64,000 nt of DNA from Ailanthus altissimus. Its lineage: Eukaryota > Streptophyta > Magnoliopsida > Sapindales > Simaroubaceae. The notes beneath the pieces were generated by a model. It was not told the origin of the DNA. It was given only the letters and a program-made list of their open reading frames with translations, and ran no database searches. This document shows, piece by piece, positions 1 to 12,460 of the stretch; position 1 is the first letter of the stretch, and each line of letters opens with the position of its first letter. The translations under genes and the position numbers were made by a program. The stretch covers positions 15,066,001 through 15,130,000 of the forward strand of contig OX327702.1 of the NCBI GenBank assembly GCA_946807835.1. The letters are read 5' to 3'.

Positions 1-2248
1 CACAATTTTCTACTTGACCATTCTAACTCCCCGTGCCTTCTTCATCAAATTCAATATCTCTACTAATCACCACCTTTCCATTGTTAGGATTGTACAAGTT
101 ACAACCTTTTGAGCTTAAGTCATACCTGACAAAAATAAATTTCTCACTCTTATCACCAAGTTTAGACCTTTGGTGGTCCAACTTGTGGGCATATGCAATA
201 CTTTTAAACATCTTCAAATGAGAGACACTGGGTTTTCTTCCACTTCATGCTTCTGGAGGCATCTTGTTTTGCATACTTTTGGTAGGAGAACGATTTATCA
301 AGTATACCGCACAATTCACAGCCTTGGCCAAAAATTGTTTAAGCATTTTTTTGCTCTTTAAAATACTTTGGACCATATTAAGAATGGTTCTATTTTTGTT
401 TTCAGCCACTCCATTTTGTTGGGGGGTTCTAGGAATTGTTAGAGGGCGGCAAATACCATTATTTTCACAAAATTCATTTGAGAGAAATTGGCCACCTCTA
501 TCGGATCTTATGGCTTTAATATAGAGCCCACTTTCTTTTTCAACAAGTGCTTTAAATTTCTTAAAAGCACTAAATGCTTATGATTTATTTTTAAGAAGAT
601 ACACCCAAGACTTTTTACTAAAATCATCAATGAAGAGAATAAAATAATTATTTTACCCAAAAGAACTTGGGTGAATTAGGCCACAAACATTGGTATGAAC
701 TAGTTTAAGTTGTTTGCTTGCTTTTGATTTTGATTCTTGTAGAAAGCTTTTTCTACTTTCCAAGCAAGCATCTTTCACCAATTGATCCAGGTGATTAATG
801 GAAGGCAATTCTCTCACCATTTATTTATTAGACAATAATTTAAGGCCATCAAAATTAAGGTACCCAAATCTCAAATGCCATAGCCAAGATGAATTTTCAA
901 AACATGCTTTTAGGTATTTTGCAACATCATTTTGAATGTTTAATAAAAATATTCTATTTTTAGTCATTGGCACTATGACTATTAAAACATTGTTACTATC
1001 TATTATTGAAAGACTATTATCTCTCATATGAATATCATAACCTTTTTTTTAAGAGCTGGCTTATGCTTAAAATATTATTTTTCATGTTGGGTACATAATA
1101 AACATTAGAAATAAATTGGTGCCTTCTATTTTCTAAGTTAATTAAAATTTCACCCTTTTCTTTCATTAAAATTTTAGAATTATCTCCAAAGGAAACATTG
1201 CCACTTATTAATTCATCAGGCTCTACAAATATGTCTCTATACTCACACATGTTAATGCTAGCCCCGGTGTCAAGATACCAGGTATTCATTCCTTCCTCAT
1301 CTCCTCCTCCTTTGTATGCCAACAATAAAGTAGACCCATGTTGATCTTTATTTTTTACAAAATTTACTTTTTCTTCAACATTGTTAGTGGTCTTGCAATT
1401 TGAAGTATAATGCCCAAAATTTTGGCAATTATAATGTTTAACATGAGAAAGATCATACCTTTGCCTTGAATTATTTCCTCTCCCACGCACTCTTGTATGA
1501 AATGAAACTTGTCTTTGTTCTTCTCCATTTGTTTTCTTGAAACCTCATTTTCCTAAGCCTTTACCACGACCGTTTTCATGTTGGCTTCTCTCATTTTTGG
1601 TGCCTTCATCTTTCTCCTTCAAATTAAACCTTGTTTGAAGAACTTACTCCAAGGCTTCTTTTTTCTTCTTCATAGGTTTGCAAGGATTCCCATGAGTTCT
1701 TCAATGCTCACATTCTTCAAATCTTTAGATTCTTCAACGGCTATAACAATATGCTCAAATTTTAGATCTAAAGAGCGGAGAATTTTCTCCACCACAAGTG
1801 TATCATTTAAACTTTCACTATTACTTTTTAATTGGTTAACTATCACAAACTCTAGAAAAATATTCAGAAATATTTTTTGAATCTTTCATATGTAAAGATT
1901 CAAACTCACCTTTTAGAGTTTGAATATGTAACTTCCTCACTTTCTCTACTCTTTTGTAGAAAGTACAAAGTAACTCCCATACTTCTTTGGTGGTAGTTGC
2001 ATTGGCAACCTTCTCAAAACCATTATCATTTAAGGCTTGATAGATGATGTAAAGAGCTTTCTTGCTTCCTTTAAAGCTTCCTTTTGTGCTTGAGAAAGAG
2101 ATGCACCATCTTGTGGCTCCTCAAACCCTTTCTCTACAATCTCCCAAGCATCTTGGGAACCCAACAAAGCCTTCATTTTAATGCTCTAAGCTTTATAGTT
2201 AAGCTTATTAAGTGTAGAAATTTGAAAAGGAACCATCCCACTTGCCAT
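1..2248 (-). pseudogene. copia gag-pol fragment (gag, protease, integrase)
   Basis: Translation of the minus strand starts with an ATG at 2248. A UBN2-type gag follows, recognisable in a stretch like VEKILRSLDLKFEHIV at about 1740-1800. A zinc knuckle lies near 1400-1440 in which the first Cys is replaced: HYNCQNFGHYTSNC, where the usual pattern is CX2CX4HX4C. The aspartic protease site WYLDTGAS lies near 1265-1290. The pre-integrase motif LWHLRFGYLNFDGLKLLS lies near 830-890. The integrase C-terminal motif VVISRDIEFDEE lies near 40-75. Between these blocks the frame is broken several times, so no full polyprotein can be made. The family's normal role is virus-like particle formation, reverse transcription and integration. 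Confidence 0.88.
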
Positions 2249-2272
2249 TGTTGCTTAAATGAGATTTTTTCA

Positions 2273-2285
2273 ACTCTGATACTAC
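2273..2285 (-). other. primer binding site, copia element 1
   Basis: On the minus strand this reads GTAGTATCAGAGT, a diverged form of TGGTATCAGAGC, which pairs with the 3' end of initiator tRNA-Met. It sits a few bases inside the LTR, as expected for a copia element. Confidence 0.7.
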
Positions 2286-2291
2286 TTTTTT

Positions 2292-2664
2292 TGGAAAAGG
2301 AGTTTAGTGTTTAGGAAATTTTAGGGAGAGAAAGAATTAGAAGAGAGGAGAGGATTTGTGGAGAATAGCTCTTTATTGAATACTAAAATTGCTTTGGCTT
2401 GGCTTGTTATAAATAGAAAAACTCACCCGTATTTATAGTAGTGGATGGACAGTTTTAGACATCAAATTTTAACAAACACAATAATTACATCTCTCGACAA
2501 AATAAAAGATTAATTTAGATAATTTTGACATAAGATGCAAGATTTGTCAATAGTATAAATCTAGAACATCTAGGACATATTAATTTTAGAAAATGGACTT
2601 AGATCAAGATTTGAGTTTAAAATAACTCAAATATATTAGACCAAATCAAATTTATTTCTCAACA
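2292..2664 (-). repeat. 5' LTR of copia element 1
   Basis: This 373-bp segment has TG...CA ends. On the minus strand it starts TGTTGAGAAATAAA, a typical copia LTR start. A TATAAATA box (2430-2437 on the + strand, minus orientation) lies upstream of the primer site and gag. The partner LTR is outside the window. Confidence 0.75.
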
Positions 2665-2934
2665 GGTGTTTTGTGAACTAATTAAAAAATGTGAAGTTCT
2701 TCCCTCGTGTTTTTAATGGCATCTGACAGGACTCCACTTCTTTATACTAAGTTAACATGTATTATTGACATTAAATAAAATGAATTTGAGTAAACTCTCG
2801 CTGACTTTTTTTTTTTCTTCATTGTATCATAACATTTAACTAATATCATTTCCTTGTGCGTTGATGAGGCTTCACTAAATAGTAATGCTTGTGTAAGTCT
2901 ACTATTTAAAAAATCTGTTCATGCTTGTTGTCAG
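2665..2934. other. flanking or intron DNA before synaptotagmin exon
   Basis: No gene or repeat is recognised here. It includes a poly-T tract near 2808-2817. The segment ends in a good splice acceptor (TTGTTGTCAG at about 2925-2934) directly before the first recognisable synaptotagmin exon, so it is probably intron. Any earlier exons lie left of the copia element. Confidence 0.4.
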
Positions 2935-3036
2935 CTGTTGGATGTGCAAATACAAGCAGCACCTCGGATAGTTTTGAAACCTCTTGTGCTAGCATTCCCT
3001 TGTTTTGCTACCACTGCTGCATCTTTGATGGAGAAG
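2935..3036 (+). pseudogene. synaptotagmin exon, SMP domain part 1
   Basis: This 34-codon block is open throughout and reads QLLDVQIQAAPRIVLKPLV, then AFPCFAT and SLMEK, the plant SYT SMP pattern (AAPRI.LKPLV..FPCFA..SLMEK). The acceptor TTGTCAG precedes it. It ends AAG followed by GCAAGT, which fits a GC-AG intron donor instead of GT. Confidence 0.8.
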
Positions 3037-3173
3037 GCAAGTGGTGGTGCAAAACATTAACAAAGTTAGTAGATTCCTCTTGCTTGTACATAGAAACGTC
3101 GAGTTGTGAGCTTTAATAATGTACAGTGAGCTGAAAAATAATTTGGATGAGCATATGTTAAAGTTATTTGCAG

Positions 3174-3248
3174 CCAAATGTTGACTTTGGACTGAAGTTA
3201 GTGGGAGGTGATATAATGTCAGTCCCAGGCTTTTACCATTTTATTCAG
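3174..3248 (+). pseudogene. synaptotagmin exon, SMP domain part 2
   Basis: These 25 open codons encode NVDFGLKLVGGDIMSVPG followed by FYHFIQ, the conserved end of the plant SYT SMP domain. It has clean TTTGCAG acceptor and GTGCTG donor sites. The segment 3249-4019 is intron sequence with poly-T tracts. The exon expected next in the family (ending in a PILD-like motif) was not recognised in it. Confidence 0.8.
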
Positions 3249-4019
3249 GTGCTGTCTCTTTCTTTATTTTTATGGCTTTGATTAAGACATCTATTATCAC
3301 AATATTTGTAGTTTGCCTGAACTTTATCTTTTTGTTTGATGAGATACAAATTTTTGTGCAATCAATTCAAAGATGACACTACAACAACCATAAGTTAGAC
3401 TTTATTTCTACATATATATTATTGGGAATTGTTTAGTATATTTTGAGCTCTTGGTTGACCTTTGGCAAAAACACCAAATGTGAATACAACACAATGATAA
3501 AATACCGAACATGATTTGACCAACTAACTCTATCTTAACCAGATAACAACTAGGATCCCACCTACTTCTTTACTTTATTTTATTTTTTCAGTTTACTTTT
3601 TTTTTTGTTTCATTTTCAAATGTCTGGACACATTCCTTTTTAAGTTAGTATTGCTTACAAACCAAAATATACCAAACTTGTTTATTTGTGCATTCTTGCA
3701 TAGGCCTGTTTCTTCCAATGAATTATATATGCATCTGAACCTTTGGTCATCTTTAATTTCAATCTGACAGAAGGGAAAAAACGGTTACAATTATCTGAGA
3801 CATATAGAATCTTTCCTGTACTACCTTAATGTAATTAATACCAATTCTTGATGTCTCAGTGTATTTTGTAATTTAAACAAATGTAGAATTGTTAGGGATG
3901 TACCACATAATGTATCAACAATGTTATGCAATCTACAATGTCTTCATCCCAAGCTTTATAAAATTTTTACCTCTAGCAAAATATTACCATGAAAATTTTA
4001 CTTTTTCTCTCATCTATAG

Positions 4020-4268
4020 AGGAGCCTTGAAGAAGCCTATGGTCATACTACACGTAAAGATTGTTCGAGCAATCAAATTATTAAAGATAGATTTATTTGG
4101 AGCTTCCAATCCCTATGTTCAACTCAATTCAAGTGGGAAAAGGCTTCCCACAAATAAGACTTTTATTAAGACGAAGAACCTGAACCCTGAATGGAACGAG
4201 CACTTTAAGTTTACGGTGAAGGATCCTATTCTCAAGTTCTTCAGTTGCATGTCTATGATTGAGAGAAA
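4020..4268 (+). pseudogene. synaptotagmin exon, C2A domain start, frameshifted
   Basis: The block reads ALKKPMVILHVKIVRAIKLL, then FGASNPYVQL and KNLNPEWNEHFKF, the first half of a C2 domain. Near 4230 the frame slips by one base, and the other frame continues QVLQLHVYD, a TGA at 4260-4262, then EK. The family has Trp (YDWEK) at that stop. The donor follows at 4269. Confidence 0.85.
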
Positions 4269-4498
4269 GTTTTGTATTCCTTTAATACTCATATCTTTGT
4301 CGAGCATTGTAAGATCTAATAGTAACTAGTTTAAAAGAAAATGTTATTACTTAATGTCTTTTATTACAATTAAAATTGTGTAAAAAGAATAAATACTTAA
4401 AATGGAACTTTAGATAGCATTTGGCGCACGAGGAAGTGTATAAGAGGGAAATTGTTTCACAAAATCTGTCAATAGTATATTGGAAGCAGAATTGTACA

Positions 4499-5941
4499 TG
4501 TTGGTAGTAAATAAATTTTTTTTTTCTGTTTAATAAAATAAACCCTGTAGAAACCAGATCGTTTTGTTCATAATTACATGTATAAGGATAGAAGATACCC
4601 CAATTCCTCGTTATGACAAATTTTAAATTGACTAACTAGAATCTTCTCTAATATCTTCAACCTTCAAATTCAACACTTGTGCGTATGTGGATCTTTTCTT
4701 AATTTTTAAAATCACTAATACCTAAATCTGAGAGAAGAGTAATAACTAAATTCTTTTTTCACGTAAGAATACGTAAATTTTTTTTTTTAGTTATGGTTGT
4801 TGTCTTTTTATATCATTATTATCCCATACCTCCCATATACATATATAAGAATCTCCATTGGGTAATTAGAATTAAATTAAGATTATAAAATTAGAATTTG
4901 AATAGGATTTGAACTAGTAGAGGGACTACAAGACCCATGGGCATCCTAATTCAAACTTAAAAGGCTTAGTCCTAATCATTTCATGATACACTAGTTCTTC
5001 TAAGTTAACCCCAGGCTATTCCACTAAAAATCAATGGCTGTACTCTAGTAACCCATGTGAATAAGTAAAAGTTCATTTAATTAAAACTCATTTTAATTAA
5101 ATTGGGTTTGGTCTTTAGACCAATAATAATCACTTAATTAACCCTCTAATTAATGTCTATAATTAAAGTTAGGCCATGAAAAAATGTCTTACTTCTTTAA
5201 TTATTTATTTATTCTTAAGTCACTGAATGCTCTAATGATCACTTTTATATTTATAAATAAATTTACTAATAAATAATTTATTGAATAAACTGTGGCCACA
5301 GATTCTAATAATCAAGTATTGCAAACAGCTTAGTTAGACATCATTTATTAGATTCCATCTTGCAAATATATATTCCTACGACTTATGAAATTATATCTCT
5401 AAGCTATCGAGGTTTTGATCGTTTATATAGATCTCACTCCATGATAGCTCAAAAGATATAACGCATAAATGTCAGTTCATTATCTGCTCAAGATTAAGAT
5501 CAATCAAGCTTATTAAAACTTTTGCGAGTTAAGATCTATGACATTTAGTTAACCAAATCGAAATTCATAGTAGTCCTGTTTAATGTAACATATACACTAG
5601 TTTTCTTACTCGAAGTCTCTACTTTGATAATCAAGGCAAATCATTCACTATAAGAAGTAGAAAAACTACAACCTTACATAATGAAATGCCATTTTTCATT
5701 AATAGCTGTGAACTAGATTTAATTTATAAAGAACTTATGATCTATACCCTCTGTATTAATATTATATGCCTAATACATAGATCACATACTTTAAAAAAAT
5801 GGGCTCATCAATGTATGCTCAATCATATGTATGAATAAACTTTTATAAATTAAATAAAATATTATTTCACATGCTTTAAAGGCATAAATAATATTATATA
5901 TCTAAAAGTATATTCTCTTTAGTATGTATTTTGTTAATACA
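4499..5941 (-). repeat. possible solo LTR inside a synaptotagmin intron
   Basis: This AT-rich block interrupts the C2A intron. On the minus strand it starts TGTATTAACAAAATACAT and ends CTACCAACA, so it has TG...CA ends, with a TATAAAAAG box near 4805-4815. No clear target duplication was found and no coding sequence lies inside. It may be an old copia LTR; the call is weak. Confidence 0.35.
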
Positions 5942-6017
5942 TTTCTAAAGAAAAATGACTTAATATCTAATATTTTGCTCTTTGTTAATTGTATATTTTC
6001 AATTTCTGCTTTCGTAG

Positions 6018-6245
6018 GTAGGCGCACATGACAAGTTAGGAATGTAGGTTGTTCCACTAAGATCACTTGCTCCACATGCGACGAAAGAATATACTCTTGA
6101 TCTGGTCAAAAGCACAAATCATAATGGTCCTCAAAACAAGAAATGGAGAGGACAACTTGTGATAGAGTTGAAGTTTCATCCTTTTAAAGAAAAGAGTAAA
6201 GAGTTTAGTGGTCCTTTAGACGATCTAGTTGCAGGATTAATTTTA
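6018..6245 (+). pseudogene. synaptotagmin exon, C2A domain end
   Basis: After the acceptor TTCGTAG the frame reads VGAHDKLGM, a TAG at 6045-6047, then VVPLRSLAPHATKEYTLDLV, RGQLVIELKFHPFKE and FSGPLDDLVAGLI. This matches the C-terminal half of a plant SYT C2A domain and the linker to C2B. The copia LTR takes over at about 6230-6245, in the linker. Confidence 0.85.
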
Positions 6246-7998
6246 AAAATTTTTATGTCTATTTTAATTTAGCAACAGGATGGTATAAGAAAAAAATACC
6301 TAAATTCGAATTTTTCACAGATATTTCTATTAACACTAACAAATCTTCCATGCAGTTTCTTCCATCAATGGACTATTCACGTGGGCGAGTTGATAAATTA
6401 TAAAAGATCTAAATTTTGTATTTTTAATTTTTTCTCTCTAGAAAAAATTTAGCCCAAAAGAAACACTAATAAAGAATACGTAAAAATAATTCTAATAACC
6501 CATTTTATAGTACAAGAGTTCTTATTTTATCTAAACTTCTAATCCTATCAGGATTAGGGAAAAGAATATCTTTATATTATTTTAATTTAAATCATTAAAA
6601 GGATAATGTAATATCTAATATTATCTTTAATTTAAATAATTTAGATTATTCATAATTATCTAATTAAATTAAATAATCTAATTATTTAATTTAAATAAAT
6701 ATATAATTATTTAATTTAAATAAATAATATAATTATTTATTTAATTCCATAACTATTATAGATTAGGCTAATAATTAATTGAGCCTAACACGTTTAATCA
6801 AATTAAATATGAGCCAATAAGATTAATTAATTAGTTCTAATAAGTTTAATCAAATAAACTTAGGTCAATTAATATTTTAGATCTAACAATTAATCCAATA
6901 ATTTATTTTAGTGTTTATAGAGCCAGCATGGAAACCTGATGGACTTACAAAATTAAGCTTCAATGAATTAAATCATTTGATTAAACTCTTTAATCAATAT
7001 AATTTTATTTATTAACTTTATTTTACTCCACTAAAAATATAAAGTTAAACTCTTAATTTTACAAATGAATTATAAAACAGAAATCTATCTCCGTCCATTT
7101 AATAATCATTTCATATAGATCAATCCTTCACAAGTACTCATAATTAAAGTTAGGTCGAGTGTCCGTTAACCTCTCTAATTACATCTTTGTCATTTATCCA
7201 CATTGATCCTCTTAAACATTTAATTTGTGAAATTTACAAATTTATTATTTTCTTTAACTCTTAAAGAAAATTGAGCGCTCATTATGTTTAAGACCAGAAT
7301 CAATTATCAAGGGAATAACTTATCTAACTTCTTCTTAGAATGAGTGGATTCCATATCTATGCGAAATGTTCCCAACCATCCATTTTGTTATATTTATAAA
7401 ATACTTAGTAATTGGCTGAAAATCTTTTACAGTCGTTCCCTTGTAAATTAATAAACATAACTCAATAAATAAGAGTTCATTAATCACCCAGGATTAACTA
7501 ATCACTCAGGATTAAGATTAATCCATATATGATTATATTATGAAAAAATAAAATTTCTTTATTAACGGAGATTAATAGAGAATTAATTTTATTGTGATCA
7601 ATCATGTATAATCATCATTATACAAAGCGCCTCCATTTTTTATGTCACCACATAGAATGATCTCGATATGACCATTGTATACAATATAAAATTCAACCAC
7701 ACTTATAGTCTATCAAAATGAAGTTTTTGTCTTCATCCAGACTAATGATAAGTTTAGATTATTATGCTTAAACTTAATCCTCTCGTATATAACTATTATA
7801 TTTTTTTTTTTTTTTTTTGAAGGGGGGGATTACAAATTTATCAACATTTCCGCACCACCTGGGGGGGAGGGGGGGTCGAACCCAGGTGGGGATGTGAGTC
7901 CTTGGGGGGCTCAGCCAACTTGGCTGAGCCCCCATGCTCCATATAACTATTATATACTAAGTTTAAGATTACATATAACATTCAAGGAATTTCATGAT

Positions 7999-8031
<33 letters not shown>

Positions 8032-8131
8032 AATCATAATCACAACATAATATTGAATGAATAATCTCTATTAATTATATTCAGCAGTATCTAAATTCAA
8101 ATAATCATACTTTTAACGCATATTTCTAACA
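6230..8131 (-). repeat. 3' LTR of copia element 2
   Basis: It is homologous along its length to 15976-18014. On the minus strand it starts TGTTAGAAATATGCG at 8131, directly after the PPT. A SINE (7801-7940) and an A-tract (about 8003-8030) are later additions. The segment 6890-7070 is longer than the matching part of the other LTR. A very AT-rich stretch lies at about 6600-6760. Confidence 0.85.
7801..7940 (-). mobile_element. tRNA-derived SINE with poly(A) tail
   Basis: On the minus strand a G/C-rich tRNA-like head carries an A-box-like segment (GGCTCAGCCAAGTTGGC) and a B box (GGGTTCGACCC). A short body follows and ends in a poly(A) tail, seen as the T-run at 7801-7817. The 14-bp sequence ATAACTATTATA plus the AT before it occurs on both sides (7787-7800 and 7941-7954) as the target duplication. 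The sister LTR has the same site empty near 17841. This is Pol III-type SINE structure, about 140 bp, non-coding. Confidence 0.8.
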
Positions 8132-8145
8132 ATCTCCCACTTGCC
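8132..8145 (-). other. polypurine tract, copia element 2
   Basis: The minus strand reads AAGTGGGAGATT directly before the LTR start TGTTAG, the usual copia plus-strand primer. Confidence 0.75.
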
Positions 8146-11100
8146 TTAAAGTAGGTGAGACATGTTTCGTATCCTTAGACACTTTAAGTGACTCTTAAAA
8201 CTAGTAACAGGAAGAATCTTCATAAAAGGACCAGCACGGTTTATGACATCTCCTTGGTGAACAATCTATTGAGCATATGGTATTTCCTTTCTATGTGCTT
8301 GCCTCTTTTGTGACTTCTTAGCTCTTTGCAATTCATCACTGCACCGCTACTATCACAATAAAGTGTGAAGGGTTTGTCCATATCTGGAACAACTTTCAAA
8401 TCTGATAAGAATTCGTGGAGCTATACCACTTCTTTAGCTTCTTAACAAGCCGCTACATATTCGACTTCCATGGTAGAATTGGCAATACATGATTGCTTTA
8501 TACTTCTCCACACAATGGCTCCACCACTAAGAGTGAACACTGATTCAGATGTGGATTTTCGAGAATCTTAGTCAAATTAAAAATCAGAATCAATATATCC
8601 AATTATGATCAAATCCTTACCAGAATAGACAAGCATATAGTTTCTCGTTCTCCATAAGTACTTGAGAATATGCTTTACTATAACCCAGTAATCATATCCT
8701 GGATTAGATTTATACCGGTTGACTATACTAGCCAAATAGTAAATATCGGGCCTAGTACACAATATGGCGTACATTAGGTTGCCTATTGCAGAGGCATAGA
8801 GTATCGGCCTCATATCCTCTTCTTCTTGAGGTGTCTTAAGACATTGTGCCTTAGATAAGTGAATTCCATGGTGAGAAGGTAAATTACCTTTTTTAAAATT
8901 CTGCATCAAAAACCTTATAAAGATCTTATCTATGTATGATTCTTGAGATAAAGCTAAGAGTTTATTCTTACAATCTTGAATGAGTTAGATCCCAATGACA
9001 TAACTTGCTTCTCTCAAATCTTTCATTTGGAATTGCTTACCTAGCCATTTCTTTAAATCCAATAATACTTCTTTAGCATTCCTAATGATAAGAATATCAT
9101 CGATGTAAAGAATTAAGAAAACCACTTTGCCCTCATTAATTTGCTTGTATACACAAGATTCGTCAATATTTTGCTCAAAGCCATAAGACTTGATATCTTG
9201 ATCAAATCTTATATTCCAAGATTTAGATTCTTGCTTAAGTCCATAAATGAACCTTTGTAGTTTACAAACCTTTTATTCTTGATCTTTATTTAATGAATTC
9301 ATCTGGTTGAAACATGTAAATGGTTTTGTCAAGATTGCCATTCAGAAAATCAGTCTTGATGTCCATTTGCCACATCTCACAATCTAAACAACCAACAATA
9401 AATAAGAGAATACGAATAAATTTTAGCATGGCTACTGGCGAGAAAGTCTCCTCATAGTCAACTCTCTCTTTTTGGGTATAACCCTTTGCCACTAGCCTTA
9501 CTTTGAAAGTCTCCACATTCCCATCTGCTCTTCTTTTTCTTTTGTAGACCAATTTTAACGCAATGGATTTAAACCTTTCAAGTAGGTCTACAAGCTCATA
9601 AACTGAGTTAGAATGCATTGACTTTATCTTGAGATTCATAGTTTCAAGCCATTTCTTCTTGTCAGAAACTTTCATTGCTTGTTTATATATCAGTGGATTA
9701 TCTACATTGTCATCAGAGATTACAACTTGTACTTCTCCAATTAAAGTGTAGCGTCTGAGTGGTCTTACTACCTTTTCACTGTGCTTAAGTAGCGGTGGTG
9801 TATTCTGATGAGTGGATATAGTTTATTGACTTTGTGATCTAACAACAATTGTTGGTTGTTGAGGTCTAACCTTATTAAAAAATAGTTCCTCGATAACAAC
9901 TTTGCTTTGAGGTATGTGATCTCTTATTTAATTATCCTCAAGAAGAGTAGCATTTATCGATACAAATACTTTATTCTCTTGAGGGTTATAAAAGAAACCA
10001 CCTTTTATCTCTTTGGGGTAGCCTACAAATAGGCACAATTCTGAACGAGGTTCTAACTTTCTAGTCTTTCCCTCTAACACATGTGCTAGATAACCCTATA
10101 TGAAAAAGTGTCGTAAAGAAAGCTTGCAACCATTCCATAATTCTAAAGGTGTTTTAGGGATTGACTTAGATGGTACTACATTAAGAATATACATGTCTAA
10201 TAACGTTCTATTTCTCCTTTCGGCAACATCATTTTATTATGGTGTTCCTAGAGCAGTGAGTTAAGAGATAATCCCATGCTCTTTTAGGTGGTCTCCAAAT
10301 TTAGCATCGAAGTATCACCTTCTCGATCAGATCAAAGTGCTTTTAATAATTTATTGAGTTGTTTTTCGGATTCAGCTCAAAATTCTTTGAACTTTTTAAA
10401 CATTTCTAATTTTCTATGCATCAAATATATATAGCCATAGCAGGAACAATTATGAATAAAAGTGACAAAATATTTATATCCTCCTCTAGCTTGTATATTA
10501 ATCAAACCATAGACATCTAAATGTACTAGTTCCAAAAGTTCTTTGGTCCTATTACCTTTTCCCATAAAAGGTCTTTTAGTTATTGTATCTTTCAAACAAT
10601 ATCCGCAAACTGGTAAAGTACCTACCTTTAAACTATTTAAGGGTCTGTCCTTTACTAGTCGTTGTATCCTATTTAGGTTAATATTACCTAATCTAAGGTG
10701 CCAAAGGAATATTTCATCATCAGGAGAACGATTTGGTAGAACAACTCAAAAGATAAAGAAGTATTGTTAATTTTTTCATGCTCATGGAAATCTTTTGTTT
10801 CTCAGATTTTGGTTGTTCCAGCTTGAACATTTCAGTATTAAGCAACGTTTGAGTTTCTGGGCATAAAATAGAAATACCATTCTCTAAATTAATGATGCAT
10901 ATATTCAAACCATTTCTAGAAATAAAAATTGAATTATTATTAAAAGAAACGAAATAGCAATATTCTAAACATTTAGAGATTGAAATCAAATTTTGCCAAA
11001 AATCAGAAATATAATAAATGTCTTGCAAAATTAAAAATGATCCTTAAACCTAAGCCTAATTACTTCCATTGCTTTAGCTGAAATAATGGCCCATGTACCT

Positions 11101-12004
11101 ATTCACATTGTAAAATCTCTATCTGCCAATATCTGAGAAAAATCAATCATCTATAAAGAAGAACAAACGTGATTAGTAGCCTCAGAGTCAACTACTCAAA
11201 GGAATTTATTATTTTCCACTAAACACGCTTCAAGGACAAGTAAATCATATTTACTTTTCTTTTCTTCTTAGGCTTTTATAGATAAAGGGTGCAATTTCTC
11301 TTCAAGTGGCTTTCCTTTTAATAATGGAAACATTTTTCTTTTGCCTTGGTCTTGTTGCTTTTGTTCTTTTTATTATTATTCTTCTTTTTATGTTTGCCTT
11401 TTAATGAGCCACTTCCTCAATTATTCCCTTTTTTGTTATTGTAAGAGAAAAGCTTTTTATTAACAATATTTGCCTCCCCTAGTTTTTCAATATTGATGGA
11501 TTCAAAGGTTTGGAGCTCATTGAGCAACTGAGTCATGTTAAACATAAGTTTGTTCATGAAATAATTGCTCGTAAATGGAAGAAAACTCAAAGATAGGGTT
11601 TTCAAGATCATCCCTACCTGCGTACAGGCATCTATCTTTGCCTCGTGAATCTTAACTTCATTAAAATGAGCAATCATTTTAAGTACATGCTCACAAACTA
11701 AGGTTTCACTCTTTATCCTAGCATTAATAATGGCTTTTATCGCATCATGCTAGGATGTTTCAGAAGATTGCCCAAATATTGCTTGAAGTGAATCTTATAT
11801 TTCTTTTGCGATTTTCATCTTCTTATGCTTACTCCTAAGCACTTCAGACATGCATGCTAACAAGTAGCATCAGGTTTTTTTATCAGCATAAAACCAATGA
11901 TCATATTGCTTTTTAACTTCTCGTGAAGTATTAAAAACAGGCCTTGGAGGGCAGCGATCAGTGAGGACAAAATTTTGGTTATCACAGACGAGTACGATGT
12001 TCAT
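8146..12004 (-). pseudogene. copia gag-pol polyprotein, degenerate
   Basis: From an ATG at 12004 the minus strand encodes a copia gag (MNIVLVCDNQNFVLTDRCPP at the start; a Lys/Asn-rich end near 11300-11420). A protease remnant lies near 11190 with DSEATNHVC in place of DSGATNHVC. Integrase lies at about 10300-11030, including KELLELVHLDVYG and ARGGYKYFVTFIHN at 10377-10595. RT spans about 8950-9700, with MDIKTDFLNGNL and the catalytic YIDD at 9096-9107. RNase H lies at about 8200-8910 (KGNLPSHHGIHLSKAQC, SNPGYDYWVIVKHILKYL, and TMEVEYVA further on). Many stops and frameshifts separate these blocks, so no function is expected. Confidence 0.88.
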
Positions 12005-12460
12005 TATACTTTTCTATTTTACTAAGTTTTCACCGATTAATTTATCATTGGATAATATTATGATAAAAGGGATTTGTCATATTATAGAAAACAATAAATA
12101 AAGGAACTAAATCATTTATACTCAAATATCATCACAATTATGGTATAACACTTTAAACATGATGCATGATGCAAAAGAATGAAGGTAAAAACCATAGAAA
12201 AAAATTATATACCATGATAATCAAATTTGCCAAAATTGATATGCCGCTGTAGGGTAGGTCAAATCGATTTCAAACTAGACTAAGACAATCTCATTTAGTT
12301 AATGTTTTCAAGTTATCTCATAACTTCTACATTAATTAACTACCATTTACTTTGGTCTAAATAAATTATCCATATAATTATATTTATGTAAGTGTGACGC
12401 ATCGTTTTGGTTTTGGATTCCTTAGACTTAACTCCAAAGTTACCACCATAGGGTAGGTTG

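Larger units (their letters stand above)
1..2664 (-). mobile_element. Ty1/copia retrotransposon, 3' part cut by window edge
   Basis: The element reads on the minus strand from a 5' LTR (2292-2664), through a primer site and gag, into protease and integrase, and leaves the window at position 1 inside integrase. RT, RNase H and the 3' LTR lie outside. The gag-protease-integrase order is copia-type. The LTR ends in CAACA at 2664, and GGTGT follows as the candidate target duplication, but its partner is off-window. Stops and frameshifts break the coding region, so this copy is non-autonomous. Confidence 0.9.

Noticed and set aside
7820..7940. tRNA gene
   Set aside because: A and B box-like elements are present, but the sequence cannot form a full cloverleaf, has a poly(A) tail and has target duplications, so it is a SINE.
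8003..8030. Poly(A) tail of a processed pseudogene
   Set aside because: The A-run is inside the copia LTR with LTR sequence on both sides and no gene body before it.
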